A stretch of DNA of 64,000 nt from the NCBI RefSeq assembly GCF_003385955.1, contig NZ_QRDW01000002.1:434001-498000 (forward strand), given 5' to 3'. Positions 44,477-53,289 of the stretch are shown in pieces; position 1 is the first letter of the stretch; the number at the start of each line of letters is the position of its first letter. The position numbers and the translations under genes are program-made. The notes below the pieces were generated by a model. It had not been told where the DNA came from, did no database searches, and was given only the letters and a program-made list of their open reading frames with translations. This DNA comes from Aestuariispira insulae (GTDB taxonomy: Bacteria > Pseudomonadota > Alphaproteobacteria > UBA8366 > Aestuariispiraceae).

Positions 44477-45556
44477 TTACAGGTCATTGGCTTTGCGTTT
44501 CGCCTTTTCCCAGGCATCCACATACCACTGGCAATATTGCCTGTACCCGGTTTCCAGGGGCCATTCAGGCTTGAAGCCCAGGATCTTCTGTGCCCGCTCG
44601 GTGGAAAGCGTGCCGCGGATCGGTTTGTCGACGGCGCGCGGACGTTCTTCCAAAATGGTCTGTGGAACAATTTCCTTCACAATGTCGGCCAGTTCCTTGA
44701 TCGTGCGGGCATTGCCGAAAGTGATGTTGAAGGTGCTGGAATCATCCGGGCTTTCATGCAGCGCAAGGGCGCGCACCTGGCCCTGAACCAGATCCTTGAT
44801 ATAGGTGAAATCCAGACGTCCGTCACCGCCACCTTCCAGCAGCAACGGTTTGCCGGTCAGGCCGTTTTCAATGAATTTCTGGCTGACCCGCTGGCTGATG
44901 CAACGTTCACCGTAAAGGGCTGAGGGGCGGATCACCGTTGTTCCCAGGCCATATTGCGTGCGATAGGTCCGGACCAGGCGCTCGCCCATGAATTTGGCAT
45001 TGGCATAAATGCCCTCCGGACGCGGGAAGGTGGTTTCGTCCACTGTATCGCCTTCAAAATCGCCATAGACGGTGGAAGAAGACATGAACATGGTCTGGTT
45101 GATCTCATCCACCTTGGGCCGGACCAGTTCCAGGACATTGCGCAGTGTGATCAATTGCAAATCGAAGCAAAGCCCCGGTTCCTGCTTAGCATCAACCGCG
45201 CTGGCAATGGCGGCCAGATGGACAACCTTGGTCGGGCGGTATTCTTCAAAGACACGTCCCAAATCGATCAGGATGCGCGCATCGCAATTCCTTAGCTGCA
45301 CACCTTTTTCACGCAGGATGGAAAAACGCGATAGCAGGAAATCAAGATAGGCCTGCCGTTGAATCGGGTCTTGTTCAGGGTTGAAGCTGTTTTCGATCAT
45401 GGAATTGACCATCAGGTTATCCGCGATCATCACATCCGCGCCCATGTCGGCCAGTTCCATGGCCAGGTTATGGCCGATAAAACCGGCCCCCCCGACCAGC
45501 AGGATACGCTGGCCCTTCAATTTTGCTTTGAGGCTATCATAGGGAATATGGGGCAT
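44477..45556 (-). CDS. NAD-dependent epimerase/dehydratase (extended SDR)
   Basis: The 359-residue extended short-chain dehydrogenase has the nucleotide-binding glycine motif LLVGGAGFIGHNLAMELADM (about 20-39). The catalytic Ser region is MFMSSSTVYGDFEGD and the active-site pair is Y-x3-K in GIYANAKFMGERLVRT. RPSALYGERCISQRVSQKFI is the substrate loop. It is probably a UDP- or CDP-hexose 4,6-dehydratase or epimerase making the keto-sugar for the DegT enzyme next door, a PseB/LegB-type step, though it is not a close PseB match by eye. Confidence 0.82.
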   Translation of the reverse strand: MPHIPYDSLKAKLKGQRILLVGGAGFIGHNLAMELADMGADVMIADNLMVNSMIENSFNPEQDPIQRQAYLDFLLSRFSILREKGVQLRNCDARILIDLGRVFEEYRPTKVVHLAAIASAVDAKQEPGLCFDLQLITLRNVLELVRPKVDEINQTMFMSSSTVYGDFEGDTVDETTFPRPEGIYANAKFMGERLVRTYRTQYGLGTTVIRPSALYGERCISQRVSQKFIENGLTGKPLLLEGGGDGRLDFTYIKDLVQGQVRALALHESPDDSSTFNITFGNARTIKELADIVKEIVPQTILEERPRAVDKPIRGTLSTERAQKILGFKPEWPLETGYRQYCQWYVDAWEKAKRKANDL

Positions 45557-45572
45557 TTCTAGACTCCTCCAA

Positions 45573-46730
45573 TCACGAGCTTCTGCTCTTTACGACGGCA
45601 TCTTTGACCGCTTCTGCGATCCGTTCCGGGTCCCCTTCAGTGAGATGAGGCCCCACAGGCAGGGACAGTGTCTGGCTGGCCAGCCATTCGGCGACCGGGA
45701 ACTGCCCCTCTTTGTAGCCGTATTTCTCTTTATAATAGGTAAAGAGTGGCACGGCACCCGGATAATGGACGGAAAAACCGATGCCATCTTCTTTCAAAAC
45801 ATCCATGACGCCTTCGCGGCTGATGCTGCCATCTTTTGGCAGCACCACATTCAGGCAATAATTGGTTGAGGGCCTTTCATGGGACGGCGGTGGCAGGATC
45901 GTCAGTTCTTCTACGTCCTTCAGTGCCCGGGCCAATGCCCTGGCATTTTTTGCCCGTGCAGCCTGAAAATCATTCAACCGCTTCATTTGGGCCAGGCCGA
46001 CGGCAGCCTCAATCTCGCTCATCCGGTAATTGAAACCCAGCTCATCCACGTCATAAAGGCCGGGTCGGCTGCGCTCGCCCAGGGCCTTGTTATAACCAAA
46101 GGCCCGGCGCTTGCGTAGCTGGGCCGCCAGTTGATCGTCGTTGGTGGTGACCATGCCGCCTTCGATCGAGGTCATATGCTTGACCGGATAAAAGGAAAAA
46201 GATCCGGCCAGGCCCAGATTGCCCGCCTTGCGACCTTTATATTCTGCGTCCAGCGCAACCGCGCAATCTTCCAGGATAAAGGCGCCATGCCGGTTTGCGG
46301 TTGCCTGGATCCGGTCCATCTCGCAGGTCAGGCCCAGATAATGGACCGGCATGATGACCGACAGCGGCTCTGTCAGTGCATCCAACTGGTCCGGGCAGAT
46401 ATTGCCTGTCGTCGGCGCGACATCGACAAAAACCGGTGTTGCCCCGGCCAGTTCCACACAATGGGCCGTGGCCGCATGGGTCATGGCCGGAACCGCTACC
46501 TTATGGCCTTGCCCGATTTCCCGGACAAATAAGGTGAGATGCATACCGGCGGTACAGCTGGCAACCGCCACCGCATGTTTGGTGCCGATCCTTTTGGCGA
46601 ACGCTTCCTCGAAGGCGGGCGTTACCGTGCCATGGACCAGCATGCCGCTGTCGAAGACCGCTTTTACGGCATCCAGCTCCGCCTGGCTGATCTGGGGTTT
46701 GCCAAAAGGGATGGAGGGCTTGTTCGTCAT
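45573..46730 (-). CDS. DegT/DnrJ/EryC1-type sugar aminotransferase
   Basis: The 385-residue PLP enzyme has the Schiff-base lysine K184 in SFYPVKHMTSIEGGMV. The cofactor aspartate is in FILEDCAVALDAEYKG (about D155), and the GT and ASCTAGMHLTL segments are typical. It would transfer the amino group from glutamate to a 4-keto sugar (the PseC/LegC-type step). The longer upstream frame is rejected: MTNKPSIPFGK is the family start. Confidence 0.88.
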   Translation of the reverse strand: MTNKPSIPFGKPQISQAELDAVKAVFDSGMLVHGTVTPAFEEAFAKRIGTKHAVAVASCTAGMHLTLFVREIGQGHKVAVPAMTHAATAHCVELAGATPVFVDVAPTTGNICPDQLDALTEPLSVIMPVHYLGLTCEMDRIQATANRHGAFILEDCAVALDAEYKGRKAGNLGLAGSFSFYPVKHMTSIEGGMVTTNDDQLAAQLRKRRAFGYNKALGERSRPGLYDVDELGFNYRMSEIEAAVGLAQMKRLNDFQAARAKNARALARALKDVEELTILPPPSHERPSTNYCLNVVLPKDGSISREGVMDVLKEDGIGFSVHYPGAVPLFTYYKEKYGYKEGQFPVAEWLASQTLSLPVGPHLTEGDPERIAEAVKDAVVKSRSS

Positions 46731-46758
46731 TGAGGCAGCTATCCCAAAATGAAGGGGG

Positions 46759-47793
46759 TTAAAGACTATAACTGGGGGTAACGCTACGCCGATTCTCGAC
46801 CGATTCCCAGCAGGCAAAGCAGATTTCCATCACCCGGAAAATATCCCGGGCTTTGACATTGGGATCGCGATCCTCGCGGATGGCCCGGATGAAATCTGGC
46901 AGCAGATCCCCTTTTTCAACCGCGGGGTAGGGGATGGTGAAAGCTTCTTCCCGGACTTCATCCTCGATGAAAGGATCCGCGCCGAAACGTCGGTTGCCGG
47001 TGAAAAGCCGCCCGTGGGGCACGCCATTTTCAAAACTTTGCTGGGTGCCATAGATATTGAGGGCGTGAAATTTATGCCGGGCGGCACCAAAGGTGGTGGT
47101 GGTTTTTGCCAGGGTCCCGCTTCCCATGCGCAGGAGATTGGCGATGGTGTCGGGATAACGGTAAGAGCTGTCGGTGGTGACTTTCTTGGTGCCCATGCCG
47201 GTGACTTCGGTCACCTCTTCGCCGCTGATCCAGCGCATCAGGTCAATGAGATGAATGCCGCCGCCATAGGTGACGCAGTAAAAATCCATGCTTCCACGCC
47301 AGTCATCCAAGATCTTCCATAGGACATTATGAATGTAATCGCCTTCCAGATAGACCAAATCACCAAAATCGCCGCGCTGAACCATCTCACGAAGGGCAAT
47401 AAAGCGCGGGCTTTGCCGCAGGATCAGATTGGAGGAGATTTTCTTGCCGCTGTCCGACCAGGCCCGGATCACCCGATCCAGGTCAACTGGGTTCAAAACG
47501 ACGGGTTTTTCCACCATCACATGTTTGCCCGCCTCAAAGGCAGCGACCACCTGGTCGGCATGGGCATCATCATGGGAACAGATGGATACCGCATCAATGC
47601 GCGGGTCTTCCAGAAGTTTGCGGTAATCGGTATAGCGTTCGGGGACTTCGCGTCGGTCGGCCACATCCCGCAACTTATGCGGATCGATGTCGCAGGCGGC
47701 GATAACATCCGCTTCCTCAGCCTGGCGATAGCCGACGATATGACGTTCCCCGACACCCAGGCCGATCACGCCAATCCTGATTTTTTCTGTCAT
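46759..47793 (-). CDS. Gfo/Idh/MocA-family oxidoreductase
   Basis: The 344-residue NAD(P)-dependent oxidoreductase has GVIGLGVGERH (about 8-18) in the Rossmann fold. EKPVVLNPVDLDRVI carries the family's catalytic Lys, and YVTYGGGIHLIDLMRWISGE the substrate His region. These enzymes oxidise or reduce hydroxyl or keto groups on sugar nucleotides. It is the first gene of the minus glycan arm, 40 bp downstream of flgK, so read-through from the flgI operon may express it. Confidence 0.85.
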   Translation of the reverse strand: MTEKIRIGVIGLGVGERHIVGYRQAEEADVIAACDIDPHKLRDVADRREVPERYTDYRKLLEDPRIDAVSICSHDDAHADQVVAAFEAGKHVMVEKPVVLNPVDLDRVIRAWSDSGKKISSNLILRQSPRFIALREMVQRGDFGDLVYLEGDYIHNVLWKILDDWRGSMDFYCVTYGGGIHLIDLMRWISGEEVTEVTGMGTKKVTTDSSYRYPDTIANLLRMGSGTLAKTTTTFGAARHKFHALNIYGTQQSFENGVPHGRLFTGNRRFGADPFIEDEVREEAFTIPYPAVEKGDLLPDFIRAIREDRDPNVKARDIFRVMEICFACWESVENRRSVTPSYSL

Positions 47794-47833
47794 CTGCCCT
47801 GGTTCTTCTGAACGGGGTTATTGGAAAATTCTA

Positions 47834-49882
47834 TTATCGCACAGTGGCTTCCAGCGAATCAAACATCTGGTTGACGATATCGATCACCCGGGCGCTCGCT
47901 GCGTAAGAATTCTGCAATACGGTCAGTTCCGCCATTTCCGTATCCAGATCGACACCAACCTCATTGCGCAGGCGCACATTCAGATTGTCCATGACGGCGG
48001 ACTGATCCTGAAAAAGCGCTTCATATCGTTCCGCGCGTTTGGTCACATCAACCATGACATTGGAAACCAGGCTGGTATAGCTTTTGTTGGAAATGGACAA
48101 ACCGCCACTGCTCAGGTCCCGGTTGGAGGCGGCGAGCGCCTGGACCATGCCGGTGGCGGCGGATTTTTTCAGATCCGAGGTGCCATTTGTCAGGACGTCA
48201 TTGACCCGCAGATTGACGCGGCTGACATCGGTCAGGTTGGTCCCGGCTTCCACTTCAAAAAAGTCGAGGCCCTGCTCGCCGGACTGGGGGTCATTCTGGA
48301 CCACGGCATTGGTGCCGTTGAACAGAAAGCCAAGCGCGGTCAGTGGGGTGTTGGTGCCATTTTGAATGGTCAGGCTGCCTTCGGTCGTGGAAATTTCCAG
48401 GCCGCCGGTGTCGTTGAGGCGCCCCCGCACACCCTCAATGTCATTCAATGCGCCCAGCAGGGCGGCAGTGGTGTTCACCTGGCCGGCACCGGCGCCGAAC
48501 GTGATGGTTGTAGCCGCCGCGCCGCCGACCGAAACGGTAAAACTGTCACCGGTTGCGATACCGGCAATGCCCACTAGGTTGGTGTTGCTGGTAATGTCCA
48601 GAGTGCCTTCGGATTTTTCTTTGCTATAGGCATTGTTGAGTGTCGGCGTGCTGTCTGCCGCCGTGGTGCCTGCGGTCAGCCCCAGTTCGGTCAGGACCGC
48701 CGCGGTGCCGCCGATCGTTATGTCCTCACCATCGGTCAGGATCATCAGATTGCCATCAGCGGTGTAGCGGGCATCCACATTGGTCATGCCGTTCAAGCCG
48801 GCCAACAGGGCTGTGGCGGTTGTACCGCCGCCAAAGGTGAATGTCTGGGTGGTGCCGCCGCCGATCTGTACGGTCAGTGTGTTACCGGCGGTGATGGTGG
48901 TATCGGTCTCGAAATCTGTCTGGGACTCGACTTCCGCGGTTCCTTCAACCCGGGCAACCGAGTCATCGACCAGCATGAAGGCGATCTCATCCAGCTGGTT
49001 TCTGAGTTTTTGCAGCGGGCCAAGGGATCCATCGGCGTTGGCGGTAGCGGTCACATCGATGCGCGCCATGTCGGTCAGCGCCTTCAGTTTACCATCGGAC
49101 AAGCGACCGGCAGCGATCCAGTCGGTGGTGGAACTGCCGCTTTTTGTCAAGGTCCTGGCGCCCTCGGACCAGGTGAAGGTGGAGGCGCTGGCGTCGGTCA
49201 GGTCCTGTCCCGTGGTGGAATAAACCACGATCCGGCCGTCTGATTGCTCGAAGATCTTGATCTGCATGATCTCGGCAACCTTCTGGATTTCCGCGTCACG
49301 CAGGTTCTGCAGGTTGGATACAGAGAGGTTTTTGGCCTTGTCCCGCACGATGATGTCATTCAGGCGGTCCACTTCGGCCAGGGCTTCGTTCAAGGTGGTG
49401 ACCGTGCTGTCGATCTCATCCAGGATGGATCGCTCGATAATGTCGATGCCATCGGACAGGCGAGTCAGTTCCCGGACCAGGTTTTCGCCCGACGTGATCA
49501 CCTGGATTTCGGCCGCGTCGCTTTCCGGAGCGGCCTCGTAAGCTTTCAGGGCGGTGTTCAGATTCTGGATCAAGTCGGAAATGGGCGTGCTGTTGGCATT
49601 GGTGCCCAACAGTTGTTCCATGCGACTATAAATATCGTCCAGCTCCTGGTTGGAGGCGGTGCTGGAGATGGTGTTTAAAAGATCCTGCAGAACCCCGAAA
49701 TTGGCCTTGCGCGTGATATCCGAAACACGGACCCCGCCATATTGCAGATTCTCAAAATTGGTATCGCGCGAGTTATATTCGTCATTATTGGCATTGGCGA
49801 TATTGTCCGAAACCGTGCGCACGGCCGTATTGATTGTCTGTACGGATGTAACAGCAACGGAAAGAGCGCTTAAAAGAGACAT
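47834..49882 (-). CDS. flgK: FlgK, hook-filament junction protein (HAP1)
   Basis: The 682-residue FlgK has the N-terminal NIANANNDEYNSRDTNFENL pattern, a long Thr/Asp/Gly-rich middle that includes repeated bacterial Ig-like strands (GNTLTVQIGGGTTQTFTFGG, GDSFTVSVGGAAATTITFGA), and the C-terminal coil VDLDTEMAELTVLQNSYAAS-ARVIDIVNQMFDSL. It is longer than the roughly 550 residues of enterobacterial FlgK because of these repeats. It is the last gene of the flgI-flgJ-flgN-flgK operon. Confidence 0.95.
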   Translation of the reverse strand: MSLLSALSVAVTSVQTINTAVRTVSDNIANANNDEYNSRDTNFENLQYGGVRVSDITRKANFGVLQDLLNTISSTASNQELDDIYSRMEQLLGTNANSTPISDLIQNLNTALKAYEAAPESDAAEIQVITSGENLVRELTRLSDGIDIIERSILDEIDSTVTTLNEALAEVDRLNDIIVRDKAKNLSVSNLQNLRDAEIQKVAEIMQIKIFEQSDGRIVVYSTTGQDLTDASASTFTWSEGARTLTKSGSSTTDWIAAGRLSDGKLKALTDMARIDVTATANADGSLGPLQKLRNQLDEIAFMLVDDSVARVEGTAEVESQTDFETDTTITAGNTLTVQIGGGTTQTFTFGGGTTATALLAGLNGMTNVDARYTADGNLMILTDGEDITIGGTAAVLTELGLTAGTTAADSTPTLNNAYSKEKSEGTLDITSNTNLVGIAGIATGDSFTVSVGGAAATTITFGAGAGQVNTTAALLGALNDIEGVRGRLNDTGGLEISTTEGSLTIQNGTNTPLTALGFLFNGTNAVVQNDPQSGEQGLDFFEVEAGTNLTDVSRVNLRVNDVLTNGTSDLKKSAATGMVQALAASNRDLSSGGLSISNKSYTSLVSNVMVDVTKRAERYEALFQDQSAVMDNLNVRLRNEVGVDLDTEMAELTVLQNSYAASARVIDIVNQMFDSLEATVR

Positions 49883-49933
49883 CTGCCTATACCTCCAACG
49901 TCAAAGGGCAAATCCTGCAAGATCGAGGCGCAA

Positions 49934-50368
49934 TCACAGGGTTTCATTGACGGCAATCGGAGCCGCTTTTTTCTGATAGGCCTGCTGGCCGCCGGACTGG
50001 CCATAGCTGTTGAGTGCGGTGCCGCTGGCCTTTGTTGCGGCCTCGCGGATGCGTTCAACAATCATGTTGCTGCTCTTGACCGCCAGGCGCAGTTTGCGCT
50101 CATTCACGGTCTGGACTTCATGAAACTTCGCCGACAGCGCGCGCAATTCTTCGCGCCGTTCATCGTCGAGCGTCATGAAAAAGGCCGGATTGCGGGACAA
50201 GGCCTGCAGCTGGCCTTCATAGCTGTGGAACAGCATCTGTTTTTCCTGGACCAGCGGGCCCAGTTCCTTGGAACGGGGATGGTCCAGGATTTCATTTTCC
50301 CGCTCCATCACATGGATCAGGTTGCCTACCAGTTCGATCAGCAAATCTGCGCGTGTTTCCGGGGTCAT
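49934..50368 (-). CDS. flgN: FlgN-type flagellar chaperone
   Basis: The 144-residue helical protein has a leading helix, LLIELVGNLIHVMERENEIL, and long charged helices up to about residue 110, as in FlgN, the export chaperone of FlgK and FlgL. Its start overlaps the flgJ stop by 4 bp and flgK follows directly, the usual layout. The C-terminal 30 residues are Gln/Gly-rich and probably disordered. Confidence 0.85.
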   Translation of the reverse strand: MTPETRADLLIELVGNLIHVMERENEILDHPRSKELGPLVQEKQMLFHSYEGQLQALSRNPAFFMTLDDERREELRALSAKFHEVQTVNERKLRLAVKSSNMIVERIREAATKASGTALNSYGQSGGQQAYQKKAAPIAVNETL

Positions 50369-50694
50369 TGTCCTGCCTGCTCCTGTAATTTCAAAATTTC
50401 GGTCATCACCATGTCGGCAATACCGACACCGCCATTCTTGGCCATGGATTTTCCATATTCCTCGGCCATCATCGACCGGTACATTTTCTCGGCATTACCG
50501 CCGCCAAACATGTTGCTGGCATCCAAGCCGGTGAACATTTCCTCGACCACAAGGCTGAGGAACATGGCCTCAAATTCTTCTGCGGTTTCGCGAGCCTGTT
50601 CACGGCTCTTGATCTTGGCGGGGTCGATCGCAGGTGCCTTGCGCGCGGCAAGGGCGGCCTGGTCATATTGAAAATCAAGGCTTGCCATTTCCAT
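50365..50694 (-). CDS. flgJ: FlgJ N-terminal-type rod-binding protein (no muramidase domain)
   Basis: The 109-residue protein corresponds to the FlgJ rod-binding domain: EEFEAMFLSLVVEEMFTGLD then YRSMMAEEYGKSMAKNGGVG. The peptidoglycan hydrolase domain of enterobacterial FlgJ is absent, as is usual in alphaproteobacteria, which use a separate hydrolase. The ATG at 50694 overlaps the flgI stop (TGATG); an upstream GTG at 50697 also exists. Confidence 0.9.
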   Translation of the reverse strand: MEMASLDFQYDQAALAARKAPAIDPAKIKSREQARETAEEFEAMFLSLVVEEMFTGLDASNMFGGGNAEKMYRSMMAEEYGKSMAKNGGVGIADMVMTEILKLQEQAGQ

Positions 50695-51836
50695 CACATC
50701 ACCTCGATTTCTGCCTGCAGGGCACCGGCCGCTTTGACCGCCTGCAGGATTGTGATCATATCGCGTGGGCCAACCCCCAGACCGTTCAGGCCGTTGACGA
50801 GATCCTGGAGACTGACGCCAGTCTCCACCACGCCGAGCTGATGATCAGCACCTTCATCCACGTCGATCTCGGTGCGGTCCACCGTGGTGGTCGTGCCGGT
50901 GTTGGAGAAGGGGGTGGGTTGGGAGACCTGTTCGCTCTCGCGGATGCGGATGGTCAGGTTGCCCTGCGCGATGGCGACGCGGTTGATTTTTACATTCTCG
51001 CCCATGACGATCACGCCGGACTGCTCGTCAATAACAACGCGGGCCATCATGTCGGGCTCGACCCGCAATTGTTCGATATCCGTGATCAGTTCGACCACTT
51101 CGCCGTCATAGCCTTCCGGGACGCTGACATCGACGGTGCCCGGGTCGGATACGCGGCTGACCTCCAGGCCGACAAAGGCGTTAATCGCGCGGCTGATACG
51201 GCGTGCGGTGGTGAAATCGGGGTTGCGCAGGCTCAAACGGAATTTCTGCATGCGGGAGAGATCGAAATTAATCTCACGCTCAATGATCGCACCGCTCGCG
51301 ATCCGGCCGCTGGTGGGCACGCCCTTGACCACGGTTTCCGCATCACCTTGGGCGGAAAAACCGCCAACCGCCAGGTTGCCCTGGGCGACGGCATAAACCT
51401 CGCCGTCGGCGGCCAGCAGCGGGGTCACCAGCAAGGTGCCACCCAGCAGGCTGTCAGAATCGCCAAGGGCCGAGACATTAACATCAATGCGTGACCCCTG
51501 CCGGGAAAAAGGCGGCAGGGTCGCGGTGACCATCACAGCAGCGACGTTGGCGGTGGAAAGCGCATCATCGCGGGCGGCGACGCCCATGCGTTCCAGCATC
51601 CCAATCAGGCTTTCCTTGGTGAAAACCGCGCTGCTCAATGAATCCCCGGTGCCGTTCAGCCCGACCACAAGACCGTAACCAACCAGCATGTTGTCCCTAA
51701 CGCCCTCGACGTCGACAATGTCTTTGACACGCGATTGAGCCTGGGCCTGTTGGGCTGTCAGGGCGGCAAAAATGGCCATCACCCCGCAGATGAGGGATCG
51801 AAGGAGAACGGATTTTGCCGTTTTTTGCATCTTCAT
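50694..51836 (-). CDS. flgI: FlgI, flagellar P-ring protein
   Basis: The roughly 380-residue FlgI has a signal peptide (about 1-35 ending AQQAQAQS). The P-ring core includes VGYGLVVGLNGTGDSLSSAV, FTKESLIGMLERMGVAARDD and GVSLQDLVNGLNGLGVGPRD. GAGAGG precedes the chosen ATG by 10 nt, which places the Met at MKMQKTAKS. A sigma-54 promoter lies just upstream. It heads the flgI-flgJ-flgN-flgK operon. Confidence 0.95.
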   Translation of the reverse strand: MKMQKTAKSVLLRSLICGVMAIFAALTAQQAQAQSRVKDIVDVEGVRDNMLVGYGLVVGLNGTGDSLSSAVFTKESLIGMLERMGVAARDDALSTANVAAVMVTATLPPFSRQGSRIDVNVSALGDSDSLLGGTLLVTPLLAADGEVYAVAQGNLAVGGFSAQGDAETVVKGVPTSGRIASGAIIEREINFDLSRMQKFRLSLRNPDFTTARRISRAINAFVGLEVSRVSDPGTVDVSVPEGYDGEVVELITDIEQLRVEPDMMARVVIDEQSGVIVMGENVKINRVAIAQGNLTIRIRESEQVSQPTPFSNTGTTTTVDRTEIDVDEGADHQLGVVETGVSLQDLVNGLNGLGVGPRDMITILQAVKAAGALQAEIEVM

Positions 51837-51878
51837 TCCCGGATTTCCTCTCATTTTTACTCTCTCGCCCCATTAACA

Positions 51879-51894
51879 AGCGAAAGTCGTGCCA
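51879..51894 (-). promoter_or_regulatory. sigma-54 promoter of flgI-flgJ-flgN-flgK
   Basis: The minus strand reads TGGCACGACTTTCGCT. The -24 element is consensus and GG-N10-GC spacing is exact; the -12 is TCGC rather than TTGC. The leader would be about 33 nt. Confidence 0.7.
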
Positions 51895-52089
51895 GTTTTC
51901 CAGTGGGGGCCAAAAAGAAAGAAAATCTTTGGAAGCAGGGGCTTGACCGAAGCCTCGGAGAAGACGACTTTAAGATGGTTGAGGAATAAAATTCCTATTC
52001 CGGCTGTGTGGGTGCTTTTAATGGCGTTTCCTTGGGCCGGGATGGATCTATCTGTTTAACGATAGGCAAAAAAAGGCTAAGCTGACCTT

Positions 52090-52533
52090 ATGAAAGTAGA
52101 TGGACCCAGTTCAACGCGCGCGACCTCCGCATCTAAAAAGGCTTCAAAGGCGAAGAAGTCCGGCGGGGCCGGATTTGCCAGTGCGCTGAATGATACCGGC
52201 AGTGAGGAACAGTCGGCATCATCTCTGTCCGGGGCAGCCCCGGCCAGCGGGCTGGATGCGCTTTTGGCCCTCCAGCAGGTTGATGATGCCACTGCTGGCG
52301 AAGGCGGGCAGGGCAATAATGCCCAAGGCCAGGCTTGGGGCGAGGAGTTGCTGGAGCGGCTTGAGGACATTCGGACGGGGCTTTTGCTGGGAGTCATTCC
52401 GCAGCATAGATTGCAGCAATTGGCAGACTCGGTGTCCAAAAAACAGGGGGATGTAACGGATCCCAGGCTGTCTGACATCCTGAGCGAGATAGAAGTGCGC
52501 GCGCGGGTTGAGCTGGCTAAATATCAGCGATAG
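52090..52533 (+). CDS. fliX: FliX, flagellar assembly regulator
   Basis: The 147-residue protein has a disordered Ser/Ala/Lys-rich N-terminal region and the FliX core LLALQQVDDATAGEGG, ELLERLEDIRTGLLLGVIPQ, LSDILSEIEVRARVELAKYQ. In Caulobacter, FliX binds FlbD and links hook-basal-body assembly to class III/IV gene expression. Its presence with flbD supports the same control here. It lies divergent to flgI, 250 bp away. Confidence 0.9.
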   Translation: MKVDGPSSTRATSASKKASKAKKSGGAGFASALNDTGSEEQSASSLSGAAPASGLDALLALQQVDDATAGEGGQGNNAQGQAWGEELLERLEDIRTGLLLGVIPQHRLQQLADSVSKKQGDVTDPRLSDILSEIEVRARVELAKYQR

Positions 52534-52596
52534 CTTTCTTTTTGGGCAAAATCGGCCTTTCAGGCCTGATTTAACATAATTCTTACAAAAAACGTG

Positions 52597-52625
52597 TTGT
52601 CTTCCCCGGCCATTGCCAATATAAG
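52597..52625 (+). promoter_or_regulatory. candidate sigma-70 promoter of dksA
   Basis: TTGTCT (52597-52602) and TATAAG (52620-52625) are 17 bp apart and about 60 bp upstream of the dksA start, giving dksA its own promoter despite its place next to fliX. Confidence 0.55.
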
Positions 52626-52685
52626 CCCGATAACTACGAATGGGGGTAGTTTGATTTTGGGGCGGTAAGTTTTTGGGAGTAGGTA

Positions 52686-53174
52686 ATGTCTGCTGATCAC
52701 AACCCGGAAGTCATTGCTAAAGGCGTCGAGGATAAATCGAGCGGTTCCGTTGGGTATACGGCACCCTTGCTTCCGCCTGATTATAAACCCAGCGATGACG
52801 AAGAATTCATGAACCCGCTGCAGCTGGAATATTTCCGGCAAAAATTGCTGCGTTGGCGGGCGGAGCTGCTTGAGGACTCGACGGAGACTTTGGCCAGCAT
52901 GCAGCAAGAAAACCTGGCGCAGCCGGATCTGGCTGACCGGGCCAGCATGGAAACCGACAGGGCCATTGAACTGCGTACCCGTGACCGGGAGCGCAAGCTG
53001 ATTGCCAAGATCGATGAAGCGTTGGACCGGATTGCCAATGGTTCCTTCGGCTATTGCGAGGAAACGGATGAGCCGATTTCTTTGAAGCGCCTTGAAGCGC
53101 GGCCGATTGCAACCTATTCCCTGGAAGCCCAGGAAATGCATGAGCGTTCCGAACGGACCCGCCGCGACGACTGA
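52686..53174 (+). CDS. dksA: DksA, RNA-polymerase-binding transcription factor
   Basis: The 162-residue protein has the coiled-coil region EYFRQKLLRWRAELLEDSTE with the tip PDLADRASMETDRA. The globular zinc-finger-like end includes GYCEETDEPISLKRLEARPI. Only one of the four zinc cysteines remains (C, then T, S and A at the other three positions). This is a cysteine-poor DksA, a type I associate with alphaproteobacteria. DksA acts with ppGpp at RNA polymerase. A strong terminator follows. Confidence 0.92.
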   Translation: MSADHNPEVIAKGVEDKSSGSVGYTAPLLPPDYKPSDDEEFMNPLQLEYFRQKLLRWRAELLEDSTETLASMQQENLAQPDLADRASMETDRAIELRTRDRERKLIAKIDEALDRIANGSFGYCEETDEPISLKRLEARPIATYSLEAQEMHERSERTRRDD

Positions 53175-53199
53175 TTGCGCGGATTGAGACTGTTGAATG

Positions 53200-53228
53200 A
53201 AAGCCGCCCTTATGGGGCGGCTTTTTTG
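53200..53228 (+). terminator. rho-independent terminator after dksA
   Basis: AAGCCGCCC (53201-53209) pairs with GGGCGGCTT (53215-53223) around a 5-nt loop, followed by a run of T residues. Confidence 0.93.
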
Positions 53229-53251
53229 TGCTGTTTTCAGTAAAGCAGGAT

Positions 53252-53289
53252 CAGAAAAGATAAGGGCCGGCGCTGTTTGGCGCCGGCCC
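53252..53289 (-). terminator. strong stem-loop terminator, minus strand, after flgH
   Basis: A perfect 10-bp GC stem, GGGCCGGCGC (53264-53273) with GCGCCGGCCC (53280-53289), is followed on the minus strand by a TTATCTTTTC tail. It ends transcripts from the flgF-flgG-flgA-flgH operon, or the candidate small RNA upstream of it. Confidence 0.85.
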
